In this document: in pieces, positions 48,031-58,910 of the stretch
Position numbering within the stretch: position 1 is the first letter of the stretch
Layout: each line of letters opens with the position of its first letter
Assembly (NCBI GenBank): GCA_008638375.1
Contig: CM018036.1
Span: 13,936,328 to 14,000,327, forward strand
DNA: 64,000 nt
Direction: 5' to 3'
Source of the DNA: Nyssa sinensis
Taxonomy: Eukaryota > Streptophyta > Magnoliopsida > Cornales > Nyssaceae
The notes under the pieces: model-generated
The model's database searches: none
Seen by the model: only the letters and a program-made list of their open reading frames with translations
Told to the model about the DNA's origin: nothing
Position numbers and translations under genes: made by a program

Positions 48031-50407
48031 CTGTGGAACTATAAGTTAGTTTTTGGAACAAATACTGCTAAAAACTTTATCCGGCTATATGAATCATTTT
48101 GGTCAGTCTGTTACATCTAGAACATATATTTTTTTAGCTTAGAACGTATGATATTCAAGAGATATATGATTTTTTTTTATTATATTTTTTAGCTTGAATT
48201 TAAATATTCTGTTACATCCTCATGCATATGTCTTCCTCTTGCCCTTTAGAGATATATGATATTTAAGAAAGTATCATTCTTCTGTAGACCTAGGATAGTT
48301 AGGTTACAATCGTCTTCATCATTAGTTGTTTAAGTCTTAAGACACTTGCAATTTTAGGTCTACAGTCATCCTTCTGATAACTAATTTATTAGGTGAATCC
48401 AGTGTTGACCACTTGAGGCACTACTAATGGAGTTTTCTTCTAAACATTTTATATATACCTGTATTTTTTATTAAAAAAAAAAACTTAATATGCTGGGGAT
48501 AATTACCCTATTCAAAAACACAATTATGGTCATGTTTTGTTTTGTTTTTTTTTTATAACAAAAATAGTTCTATAGTTTTGTCTAAGTTGTAGAGCTTTTT
48601 TCCTCAACTTTGATCATTAGCATGCTTGCTTGATTTTAATGAGTAGAAATTAATTATGCGAGGGGCATACTGAGGTATGCATCTCTATTTCATTGTCCTT
48701 GACATTAAAACTCATAGTTATCAAAACTGATTTGGCTCAATTAAAATACTAATATCTAAGAGAACTAACGAGAACCAGTCTAACTTGTTGGTTTTTTCTT
48801 GATGAACTAGAAGAACCGGTGGTTTTAAGCTATCTTAGTTAAAGTTGTTGAATTACTTATTTGCATTGCGTAATGTTATGTGTTGATTGTTAGAAATTAA
48901 TACTTGAAATTACCATGTTTTAAGATTTTAGCTCTAGCTAGTAATTGAAATTAGTTGCTTTAGGATTTTTAGTGTGTGTGTGTATGAGTGTGTGTGTATA
49001 TATATATATATATAATATTTTAATTATAAAATTAGTTGACAAGGTTGAATCACTACCATAACGCCCTTCACTATTTTATTGTCCATTTTGGTTCTGATAA
49101 GTATGTTAAAACTTAAAACTTGATACTAAGAAACATGTTGAGATCCATAATAAAGAATACATGGAAATTAAGTGATTATGCGAAGTGCAGATGAAATGCA
49201 CAATCTCCTTGGCTATGAATTAGGAATTAGGTCTTGAAGATTATTAGCTTGATAAATGTGTGTACATATATTAGTATGTTTAGTTATCAGTTATGTCACA
49301 TATGCCAGAAATTCATGAATTTATGAGTGACACTATATATCTTTGGCATGACAACCATTTGAATGAAACAAGTTGTCAAGAACAAAGCTTAAAAGTCCTT
49401 TCTAAGAGTATGGATTTGAAGTTGGTGCCTAATATTATGGATCTATGTTAGTTTGACATACATTGTTAGTCATTCTCTAACATCTTATGTTTTTGGAGCA
49501 TGGTGATTTAATATGGCATCAGAATCTAGTTCTGAGAGGTCTTGAGTTCAAATCTATCTCCTTATTCGTTCAGTACAAGGTTTGCACTTTTCTACTCCTG
49601 TTACGTCAAGGGTTCACTCATGTTGTTACTCCCGCACTTTGATATAACATGAAAAATAAGATTGTACACGAGGGAGAATGTTAACTTGATATACATTGAT
49701 GACCCAATATTGGAGCAATCAGTGCTCTAACAATCTGATGAAAATTCAACCTAATTGAAGTGGTGCAAATCAATGTGGATGATTTGCAATTTTATTGAGA
49801 ATTCAACAACCAAGCCCATAGGAATAAAAACTGTGAATGCACTGAAATTTGAGAACATACACATGCAAAAACACTAAAAATTCATATTGGAATAAAAGAT
49901 GAATTAATTAACTAACCTAATTAATCTTGGCTCAAAAAAAGCTAGATTATAGGCTCACTCAAGATTACTCATAAGATAAATGAGACAAACTTTTAAATCA
50001 CTTTTTGAAGCTATTTAATCATTAAACTTGGTTTGAACTTGGCTAGGTAAGCTATGAGCACCCTAAGATAAAATCAAGCTATTTAAGGTTAGATTAAGAA
50101 TGTCTACATTGAAGTGTGCTCAAGAATGCCCGTGACATAGATGAACACTCTTCACCATTGAGCTTGTTAACTTTTGAAGATGCTCTTGAGCAACCTATTT
50201 CTAGGTATATATAACTCATCTCGGTGTCTACTATACTTGGTTCAACTCAACTCAGCTCTACTCTATTCCAAATCTATTAAGTCAAGGGCATCCTATGTCT
50301 TGGTATAACTCATCTCGGTCTCAGCTACTTAGTTCAACTCAACTGATCAGTTCTACTCTATTCCGAATTTATCAAGTCTTTTTTATTTCATTCTCTTGAT
50401 TTCCCTT
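48031..50407. other. Intron 1 sequence without recognised elements
   Basis: Simple repeats (GT/TA near 48,973-49,013) and poly-A/T runs are present. At about 49,490-49,700 the sequence TTTAATATGGCATCAGAATC...TTGAGTTCAAATCTATC...GTACACGAGGGAGAATGTTAACTTG resembles a widespread plant repeat with a primer-site-like word; its ends were not located. No exon-like block is seen. Confidence 0.4.
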
Positions 50408-50650
50408 TCAAGTGTTTTTTTTTTTTCTTTTTTTGATAACTCGATATCCGATCTTTCGGGTCGACTAATTCGGGAGAACCAATTCCACCTGTCTACTAAC
50501 GGGGAGACGCGATTAAAATCAAAATAACGTCCTGTATGGACTGACTCCAAGAGAAAAATAGTATCTATTGAGTTTCGATCTGGCGACCTTGGAAGAACAA
50601 GTTCCTTAGTTACTATCAACCACCCACTTGACCACTCCCCAAGTCCTTGG
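50408..50650 (-). mobile_element. tRNA-derived SINE
   Basis: On the - strand an RNA polymerase III A box TGGTCAAGTGG (50,624-50,634) is followed about 45 bp later by a B box GATCGAAACTC (50,570-50,580). Then comes a body of ~130 bp containing TTTTCTCTTGG, and an A-rich tail (T tract at 50,415-50,434 on the + strand). This is the standard plant SINE layout. The 94-aa ORF across it is incidental. The 5' end and target duplications are not certain. Confidence 0.65.
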
Positions 50651-50795
50651 GGTTCAATTAAGTTCATTGGTTAAGGAAACAGTATTATTTCCCTTTATGG
50701 AGTGCAATTAAGTTCATGGGTTAAGGAGACTGGTAATTATATAAAAGCAATAATATAGGCAAAAAGAATAACATTTTCTTTTTGTTATTAATAGA

Positions 50796-51227
50796 TTAGA
50801 GCTGTACTTTTGGTTCTCTTAATTTGTTGGCTAAATGTCTAAGAGTTCTATGCAAATTCCTCATCCGAATGAGCCCTTTACCTTCCCAATTGGTATCAGC
50901 TAAGATACCTGGTAGGCCTCTCTTATACCACCAAATAGCCTTCCTAGGATATTTGGCATCTTTAGGAGAGGTTTGATGAGTCGGAGCTAGTCGTAAAACA
51001 TTCTCAAAAGTGTCATATGCAAAGTTGATGCCTAACGTTATTAATTTAAGAAACAGGTCAAATTCAATAGATTCACTCTGTACTTGTTTGAAAGTGCAGG
51101 GTACGGCTGCCTGGGAAATAGTGGTAGTGTCATTGGAGAGGTAACCCAAAAGATAATATAGCATTAATTCCTTAGTGGTAGCTAAAATATATAGAATATT
51201 TAACAAAACATTTAGAAAAAGGTTCAA
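50796..51227 (-). CDS. Unrecognised 143-aa reading frame (probable gene or retrocopy fragment)
   Basis: The frame has normal amino-acid composition, unlike the chance ORFs around it. Its second half is ordinary-looking soluble protein (APTHQTSPKDAKYPRKAIWW, KRGLPGILADTNWEGKGLIR), rich in basic residues near the end. The first half is hydrophobic (LLNILYILATTKELMLYYLL). I do not recognise a family. It lies antisense within intron 1 between a SINE and a TRIM, with no visible promoter or splice context. It could be the last exon of an inserted gene fragment. Whether it is expressed is unknown. Confidence 0.3.
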   Translation of the reverse strand: MNLFLNVLLNILYILATTKELMLYYLLGYLSNDTTTISQAAVPCTFKQVQSESIEFDLFLKLITLGINFAYDTFENVLRLAPTHQTSPKDAKYPRKAIWWYKRGLPGILADTNWEGKGLIRMRNLHRTLRHLANKLREPKVQL

Positions 51228-51584
51228 GTTACATCTCCTTTTGCTTTTATATTTGTAATTTTTTTTATTACCTAGAAATATATATAATCAATCACAATAT
51301 TGAATTGCTCACTTGTGGGAGATTCGAATCTAAGATAAGGGTTTAACGAGACACTTGAAATTATTCCACACTTGCTATTTTTTAAATACAGCATGATTAT
51401 AAGAATTGAAGCATTAATGATTAATCCCTTCCCTCCATCGAAAATGTCATGCCAGCAATTTCAGCATGTTTACCATTCACAATATACTTTTATTGGAAGT
51501 AGTAAAAAAATATTTTTTAATCTTAACTAAGTATGTATACTTGTTAAAGAAAAAAAAACTACTTCGTATATAATTCATGCTGAG

Positions 51585-51992
51585 TATTAAAATTAGAGGT
51601 GCAACTCATTCAGTTCCTTAAAACCCAAGTGTTAAGGACAGGGGCAGCCTACTATATAGATAGACCAGAGGAGATAGAGACGGGCGATGTGGGACAATCC
51701 AACACGTCTCCTGGAGCACATTACCCGCGAAGGGAGGCAAGGTGAGCGCGCTCTGACTCCTCTAGCCCAAAGTTAGGCTCTGATACCGTATTAAAATTGA
51801 AGGCGCAACCCATTCAGTTCTTTAAAACCCAGGTGTTAAGGAGAGGGGCAGCTTGGACTCCTCTAGCCCAAAGTTGGGCTCTGATACCGCAACTCATTCA
51901 GCTCCTTAAAACTCAGGTGTTAAGGAGAGGGGCAGCCTGCTAGATAAATAGACTAGAGGAGTTAGAGACGGGCGATGTAGGACAATCTAACA
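51585..51992 (-). mobile_element. TRIM retrotransposon, collapsed, with CTGAG duplication
   Basis: The element is flanked by CTGAG at 51,580-51,584 and 51,993-51,997. On the - strand it starts TGTTAGATTGTCCTACATCG, a typical TRIM LTR start. A block with CTGCCCCT..CCTTAACAC..GGGTTTTAA occurs three times. Two GGTATCAGAGCC words, the Met-tRNA primer site, follow LTR-like ends. GGGCGATGT(G/A)GGACAAT(C) occurs twice. This fits two complete-looking or partial LTRs plus an extra truncated LTR/primer unit in just 408 bp. TRIMs encode nothing and move with enzymes from other elements. Confidence 0.8.
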
Positions 51993-52166
51993 CTGAGGAT
52001 GTACCGTAACTGAATCTTCCATTCCATATATACGAATAGAAACATGTATATATATATATATATATTCATAAATCTTAAATATTCATATATTAGTATAGTC
52101 TTATACATGCAGGTCCTGAATTTCTCTTAATGTATAATTTTAGAAATCTTATCATTTATTATTAAT

Positions 52167-54310
52167 TTTTTTTTATTAGTAAAAAAAATAAAAAGGAATA
52201 ATATTGATGTAACAAGAGGGTACAAGAGATACAACTCAAAATACATCAACAAGGACTAAGTGCAAAGAGCATCATCCCTTGATGTTTACTTAGAAAGACT
52301 TTATTCCAACAAACCAATCTTAATTTCTTTTTCATATCACCATCTCCCCATAGATAGCTCTTTTGGATACATTCTAACTCCTTCGAAACAATTTCCCGCA
52401 GCTTAAAGATTGACATATAGTAAATTAGTAAGCTTCCCAATAGAGATTTTATCAACGCGATCCTTCCACCAAATGATAGAAACCTTCTTTTCCAACTAGC
52501 AAGCCTACTTTTGAACTTATCAATGACGGGTTGCCAGGCTTTCCTCCTTCTGGGGTTGATTCCAAGTCGAAGATGCAGATATCTGATTGAGAATTTTTCT
52601 TCAAGCAATGAAAAGTTTCGGCAATTCTTTTCAAAAGGTCCTCCTCAACACCCACACCTGTGACAGAACTCTTGTGAAAATTAATTTTAAGCCCAGATAT
52701 GAGTTCAAGGCATCTCAACAATCTCGTTATATGAACTAGTTGATTCCAATCAGCCTCAGAGAAGATTATAGTATCATTTGCAAATTGAAGGTAAGAGATT
52801 ACAAGGTTGCCTAGACCAATTTGCACCCCTTTTATCAGGCTTAACTGAATAGCTCTTTTGAAAAGAATATTGAAACCTTCGGTTGCAATATTAAAGAGAA
52901 GATGAGGCAAGAGATCCCCTTGACGCAGGCCTTTATGCATTCAGAATTCCTTGGTGGGAGAACCATTTATCAAGACTGATATGGATGCAGAGGAAATGCA
53001 CTCATTAATCCAGCTCCATTTATCTTCCATACTAACCTTTCTAGCATTTTAATAAGATAAGTGTCAATTTATGCTGTCAAAAGCCTTTTCAAAGTCCAGT
53101 TTCAGAACAATACCTTTTAGACTACGCTTCTTCCACATATCAACAATTTCATTCGCAATCTTGAATACCCCTTCCTCCTACAAAAGTTGATTGTTCTTCA
53201 CCAAATAATGGATGGGAGGACCTTCTTTAACCTTGCAGAAAATACCTTAGTAAGAATTTTATAGACGCATCCTATTAGACTAATAGGTCTATATTCCTTC
53301 AGAGACTGCGGCTTCATATTCTTGGGAATCAAAGTAATAAAGGAAGAATTAATGTCTAAAACTAGCTTGCCATTCTTGTGGAATTCATAAAAGAACTGAA
53401 GGAGATCTTCTTTCATAACCTTCCAGTTTTTCCTGATATATAGCAAATTAAAACCATTGGGACCTAGAGCTTTGTTAGGATCACAGCTTTTTATACTTTC
53501 CAAAATTTCCTTTGTAGAAAATTTATCAACTAGCAGTCTATTCTCATCCATTCCAATTTCTTTGCCAAATGAACCATTGATAGTGGGTTTTTTCTCCCAG
53601 TTTTCCCAATACATCCTCTTAAAGTGCCCCACAGCTTCCTTTTTCACTTCAGAAGGTTTATCAAAATATTTCCCATCGACTGTCACAGAGTGTAGCATAT
53701 TCTTTCTCATTCTTCGACTAGAAATTATGTGGAAAAACCTTGTGTTCATTGAGAGTCCAATTGAGCCTATATTTTTGGAGCCATAACCTTTCTTTGTCTC
53801 TACACAATTTCCAGAGATTTTCCTTTAGTTTTGTCATTCTAGCAAAATCATCCGCTTGTAGATTAGTATTGTCAACTGCCAAATCAAGGATATGAAGCTC
53901 CCCTTCTATCTTCTTAAGATTTTCCTCAATAAAGCCAAAAACGGTTTTATTCCATACTTTTATAGAAGTTTTCGGAGTTTGAAATTTCTTCAAAACCTTG
54001 AAACCCGCCCACCCTTGAATAGGAAAATTCTCCCAACATTCACTAACTAGTTTAGCAAAGGAAAGATGATCTGACCATATGTTTAGAAACTTGAAGGTCG
54101 GGGGCCCCAATCTATGCAATCTTCCATCAACAAAATAGGACTGTGTTCAAAAATTCGTCTAGGCAGACCCCACTGTTTGAGATTGAAAGTTTGGAACCAA
54201 TTAGGATCCAACAAAAAATGATCTGGCCTACTCTATTTTTTAGCTTCTTAAGAATTAGACCAAGTGTAACTTTGGCCAATCATATTGAATATCCAGAAGC
54301 TCCATGTTGT
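52167..54310 (-). mobile_element. LINE with endonuclease end and reverse transcriptase, internally deleted
   Basis: On the - strand, from 54,310 down: endonuclease C-terminus (SYTWSNS, FNLKQWGLPRR), linker, then reverse transcriptase with GPNGF (usually GPDGF), EYRPISLIGCVYKI and GLRQGDLLPHLLFNI. The catalytic box reads YLQFANDTIIF, with Asn for the second Asp of FADD. The post-RT part (RLGINPRRRKAWQPVIDK, SKLASWKRRFLSFGGR-like) stops at about 52,246, straight before the 3' UTR and A tail (52,167). The zinc-binding region expected there is missing. Frames are also broken. The copy cannot be active. Confidence 0.85.
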
Positions 54311-54453
54311 CAACCTAGTTGGGATATTGTTTGATATTGTGATGTTTATAGCACTGTTCCCCTTATTTTCTTTTGTTTTCTTGATATATTCATGTTGTAA
54401 TTCTTGTGCTCTTTTATACATCATTAAAGTTTCTTTTCTTTGTTGATAAAAAA
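54311..54453 (+). mobile_element. 3' tail of a + strand LINE
   Basis: The words TAGTTGGGATATTGTTTG, CCCCTTATTTTCTTTTG, TTGTAATTCTTGTGC and CATTAAAGTTTC...TTGTTGATAAAAAAA form a typical plant LINE 3' UTR and A tail on the + strand. It abuts the 5' side of the - strand LINE, so two LINEs in opposite directions meet here. Confidence 0.55.
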
Positions 54454-55021
54454 ACATAGAGATAATGATAAAGTGGAATTTTATTCAGAATTTAATGAAT
54501 TACAGTCAACTCATTGTGAGTTTTAATAGAGAAAGAAATAAGAACCAAAGCTAGAAAATTCAAAAGGACGCATTTTGCTCTTAATTCATTACATATTCTC
54601 TTGATTTCTTTTTCTATGTATTAGATTTTGTTACAATCCTTAATCCATGAAGTATGCATTTATATAAATATCATGACTATTTAATTTTAACAAATAAATA
54701 AAATAGTACATATGTATTGCATACATGACTAATTGTGATTAAAACACGTAACTAAGAAGGAAAAAGTTTCTCCTACTTACTTTGGAAGCTAAGTAATTAT
54801 TCTTTTAAAATACATGTCATTTAAAAAAAAATTAATTCTTTTTTTTACTTGTCTGATAGGTATTTTAGCTAATAACAAAAATTTCTTTTTTCGGTAGAAT
54901 ATGGGTTGGCAATTGTTGTGCGAACATTGTTTCATTCATTTTTCTTAGCTAGCAGTTGCCTCATGACTATAGTGAAGGGATAGTGAGCCTTTCACCTTCA
55001 TTTCAGAAAAGTGGCACAATA

Positions 55022-55023
<2 letters not shown>

Positions 55024-55060
<37 letters not shown>
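55024..55060. repeat. (TA)n microsatellite
   Basis: Uninterrupted TA dinucleotides over about 37 bp inside intron 1; likely polymorphic. Confidence 0.95.
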
Positions 55061-55062
<2 letters not shown>

Positions 55063-55805
55063 CCCAAATGAAAGTTACACTCAAAAAAGGAACAAAAAAG
55101 TTTCTTAGCATTTAGAAAAATGCTATGTATCCTCAATTTATATCCCTAATGTGATATGGCATCATGTAATATTTTTGAACTCCACTTAATGTGATTTCCA
55201 AAACTTCTATTTAATGACACCTCATATTAACTTTTCTCTAGTGTTAGTTAAAGGGTGGATAGTTTCAGGATTGGGGATAGGGATTAAATTAGATGGACAG
55301 CGGTGCTTCTATAGAATTAGAAAGGGGTTGGTTATGGTCATCCGATAAGCTTGGGGAGCCAAACTTTCTTAGTTATTTGGCATTTATCAGTTGACTACCC
55401 GAACACTCTACACTGGGAGCAGCTTATTGGCGATCCATTCATATTCAATGTTTTGTCAAACTATATCTCCTTTTGGATTTTGAATTGCAACTTTCTTTGG
55501 TAACTCCTTTCCAATCTCTACTTCCACACAGACTCTCTCGCAAAGTAGACTGTATCATTTGTAAGCTTGTCCATGAACAGAGCGGTGCCCACAACACTCG
55601 CAAACCTCTTAGATCCTCAAGGCTCAAGTATAAGGATTGCAAACCTCTTACTGATAAGATAACTAGCAAAGCTCAAAGTTGGACAAGGTGTTTATCCTAT
55701 GCATCTATATTACAACTAATCTATGTTGTTCTCCACAGCATCGAAGTGTTTTGGAGCAATGTCTTCATTTCTCCTAAAAGAATAATCAAAGAGATTGAAA
55801 GTAAC

Positions 55806-56305
55806 TAGGGGTGGCTCGACCTATAAAGCCAACAAAGCAATCGCTTTAAGCCTCACTTAAAGATAAGGCCCCAAATTTTATATGATAGTATAATCAAATT
55901 AGAACTCTAAGATTAATAAAAGTCTAACTCTACAAAAAGATTTTATGAATTTATAGTATAATCAAATTAGAAGTTTAAGTTTAATAAAAATCGAACACTA
56001 TTAAAAGCCCTATAAAGACTCCATAAAAAAAAATTAATTCTATTAATAAAGTTTTATTCGTATTTTACTCTAATATTTTATTATTATCTATTTAGATAAA
56101 AAAAAAAATTATGTAAAAACTCTATTATTAGAGTTTCATTTAATATATATCTCTCTCTTGTTAAAAATATTAAATTTTTTATAACAAAAGTAAATATAAT
56201 ATATATATGTAATAAAGTGAAAAATTATATTAATATTTAAAAAGACTTCATTTAGAATTGTTTCTTTAATCGCTTTAGGCCTCCAATTGTCTAGAGCCGA
56301 CCCTG
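55806..56305. mobile_element. Non-autonomous hAT element with 8-bp duplication
   Basis: The left end TAGGGGTGGCTC and right end GAGCCGACCCTG (complement CAGGGTCGGCTC) are imperfect inverted repeats. They are flanked by AAAGTAAC at 55,798-55,805 and 56,306-56,313. CAGGG-type ends plus an 8-bp duplication are diagnostic of hAT. The 500-bp interior is AT-rich and has no transposase. It interrupts a LINE coding region, whose frame can be followed on both sides. Confidence 0.88.
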
Positions 56306-57365
56306 AAAGTAACCTGCACAGATTCCTTTGGTCTGATCTAGGAGCTTAGGAAATATGGTACCAAGGTTGCTTGGAGTACCATATGCCATCCTAAAAAGGA
56401 AGGGGGATTAGGAATCAAAAATCTTGAAGCTCAAACAAGGCAATGATGGCTAAACACTTATGGAATATATGCAATAAGAAAGACTATATGTGAGTTAAAT
56501 GGATTTATACACACTTCATCAAGAATCATTGTCTATGGATCATTAAAACAACTTGAGATTGCAGTTGGACTCTTAGAAAGATCCTTGACATCAAGGAAGA
56601 TGTGAGATAGCACATGCACAAGGTGATTGGCAATGGGAAAGATTCTTTCTTATGGCATGATCAATGGCACCCTATTGGCATCCTCAGGAAAAGAAAAATG
56701 GCCCAACCCTCAATTGTCTTTGACTTCAATAGCTCTGATACATTAGAAATAATACTTGGAGATGAATTCTATACTCCACCAATAATATTAATATTATCAA
56801 GTAGTCCACTCTAAATGATTTCCTCTCCCAACTCTAATAGGTCTGATAAGCTCAGCTCGACACTAACCAAACAAGGCAACTTCTTTGTTGCCTTAACTTC
56901 GGAAAAATTCAAAGACCTTTGTCCCCAAGTTCCTTGGTCCTCCTTAGTTTGGTCTAGGAAATCAGTTTCAAGACATTTTTTCATCTTGTGGCTCATTTGG
57001 AAAGATGCACTACTTACAAAGGATAAGCTCAAGAGGTGGGGGAAAATCAGTTCTGAGGCCGGCTCCTTTTGTGACTCTAATGTAGAATCTAGATATCACC
57101 TATTTTTTGGCTGTGATTTCTCCCACTCTATTTGGCTTGAAATTCTACAAAATTGCAAGGTCTATCGGTCTCCTCTCCAATGGAAACAGGAGTTGCATTG
57201 GGCAACCAGTTTTACCAAATGAGAGTCTTTCCATGTTGAAGTTATTAAGTTAGCCCGAGCCATAACAGTATACAATATTTGGAAGGACGTGAACTACAGA
57301 AGAGTCCACCACAAATGCAATAGTAAGGAAATCATTGTTCAATCAATATTGAATACTATGAGAGC

Positions 57366-58440
57366 TTTTTTACGGATAAGTAAGCTTTATTGAAAAAAGG
57401 GAAAAGCCTAGAAAAACACAACAAAGAAAGAAAACAAAACACTACAGAACAAGCAAGCGGCTGGCCAACACAACACCAACATACTAACAGCAGCCATCAA
57501 AAAACCCCAAAGATAAACTTAAATTTTAAAAATGGATCTAGGTAAGTTCCACATCAAACTAACTTCCCAGTTAGAGAAAGAGTTTGGGATATTCTTCTAC
57601 GTAGCTATTCTGATCTGGAAATCCTTCTTGATTCCTTTAACCACCATAGTTTGGGTGTCCAAAGCCTTGCATTTCTTTCTCTTCCTAAGTGATAAACGAT
57701 GGCAGCAAAACAAAGTTTGCGAAGCTTAGCCAAGAAATTGTTACCCTTCATATTCTACATTGTCCATTGTAGCTCTGTTTGCCAATCCAAGGGGTTCCTA
57801 TTCAGACGACACTTGTGTATAATGTCTTTCTAGACTTCACTTGGAGAAGTCGCAGCTAAAGAACAAGAGGCCTATGGATTCATCACGCCTATTACTGAGG
57901 AGACAATTAGGGGAAGACTGAATACCCTAATTGATCAACTTGTCTCTAGTTGAGATTCTAAGTTTGCAAACCATCAAAAGAATGAATATGTATTGCAATC
58001 CAAACCAATCCATACCACTCAACATGCAATAGGGGATCCCTCAAGAAGTTCCAAGCAAATTTTGAGGAGTAATTCCCAGAGTTATCTTTGGTCCAAATAG
58101 CTTTATCCATTCTGGCAGAGTTAGGTTTTAGGTGATCAGGGGTGAGATTCTGCATTTCTTGAGATCTTTCGCTATGGATTGAAGGCCATTTTCAGTCATT
58201 GTGGTTAATAATTATAGAAACTTTGGCATGATGATGGTTGTTGAAATCCCTAATAATTCCCCTTCCAAACTTATCAGTAAGACTACCAGCAAGGTGCCAA
58301 GGATCATACCATATAAGGGTATCCCTGCCATTCCCCCACTTCTTTGAGTTGGATGAGCATTCTCCATGTCCATAAGCTATCATTAGGAACATTGTTTAGA
58401 GCCCAGAGACTTCTTTGCTTTAGCCAACGAGAGTGGTATC
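57366..58440 (-). mobile_element. 5'-truncated - strand LINE inside the + strand LINE
   Basis: On the - strand: KKWGNGRDTLIWYDPWHLAG (58,340-58,280), then AIWTKDNSGNYSSKFAWNFL and LHVEWYGLVW (zf-RVT start, about 58,110-57,980). A 3' region follows, ending in CAATAAAGCTTACTTATCCG plus an A tail (T run at 57,367 on the + strand). Flanking LINE sequence on both sides reads in the opposite direction, so this is an insertion into it. Clear target duplications were not found. Confidence 0.7.
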
Positions 58441-58761
58441 ATGGAGAAATGTTAAGAACACATACAACAATTGAGAACTTAGCCCTCAACTAGGTTTGAG
58501 TAACTTCATTTTTGCAAAAAATAGATTTGTATAGTTTTTCTTGTTTGGTCTCCTTGGGGTATGCCCCTTGTAGGCTATATTTTTATTTTGTCTATAATAC
58601 TATCACTTACCCCAAAAAAAAAAAATATTTCTTTAACTGGGGCTTGCCACTATTTTGCATTTGGGTGACTCATGAAAACATTTGAAACTCCAAATTCTGC
58701 CAGACTATTTTTCATTTGGATAGTAACAACTAACTGAACCTATTGCGTTGTTCGTTGTATG

Positions 58762-58910
58762 AGAGAGAGAGAGAGAGAGAGAGAGGCGGAGGAGGAGGAG
58801 GATGAAACTATTCACTAGATTAGATTTCTCTCATCTTTCTTTCTTCTTCCTCCCAACCAACACCCTCTCCCCCCCCCCCCCCCCCCCCACCAAAAAAAAA
58901 AAAAAAAAAG
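58762..58910. repeat. Cluster of simple repeats: (GA)n, poly-C, poly-A
   Basis: A GA run at about 58,762-58,784 passes into GGAGGAGGAGGA; a run of about 20 C lies near 58,870-58,889 and about 18 A follow. Such homopolymers are prone to sequencing and assembly error. Confidence 0.9.

Larger units (their letters stand above)
55445..58624 (+). mobile_element. + strand LINE fragment, interrupted by a hAT element and another LINE
   Basis: Conceptual pieces in order: LKYKDCKPLTDKI and SWTRCLSYASILQLIYVVL (post-RT region, about 55,620-55,730). After the hAT insertion come LWSDLGA, GGLGIKNLEAQ, HLWNICNKKD, WIIKTT and HKVIGNGKDSFLWHDQWHP. The zf-RVT C-terminal part follows (FFILWLIWKDALLTKDKLKRWG, RYHLFFGCDFSHSIW, to about 57,230). 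The body breaks at about 57,365 where a - strand LINE begins. The 3' UTR and A tail (CTTGTAGGCTATATTTTTAT..., A run ending near 58,624) lie beyond it. Stops and frameshifts are frequent. Confidence 0.75.
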
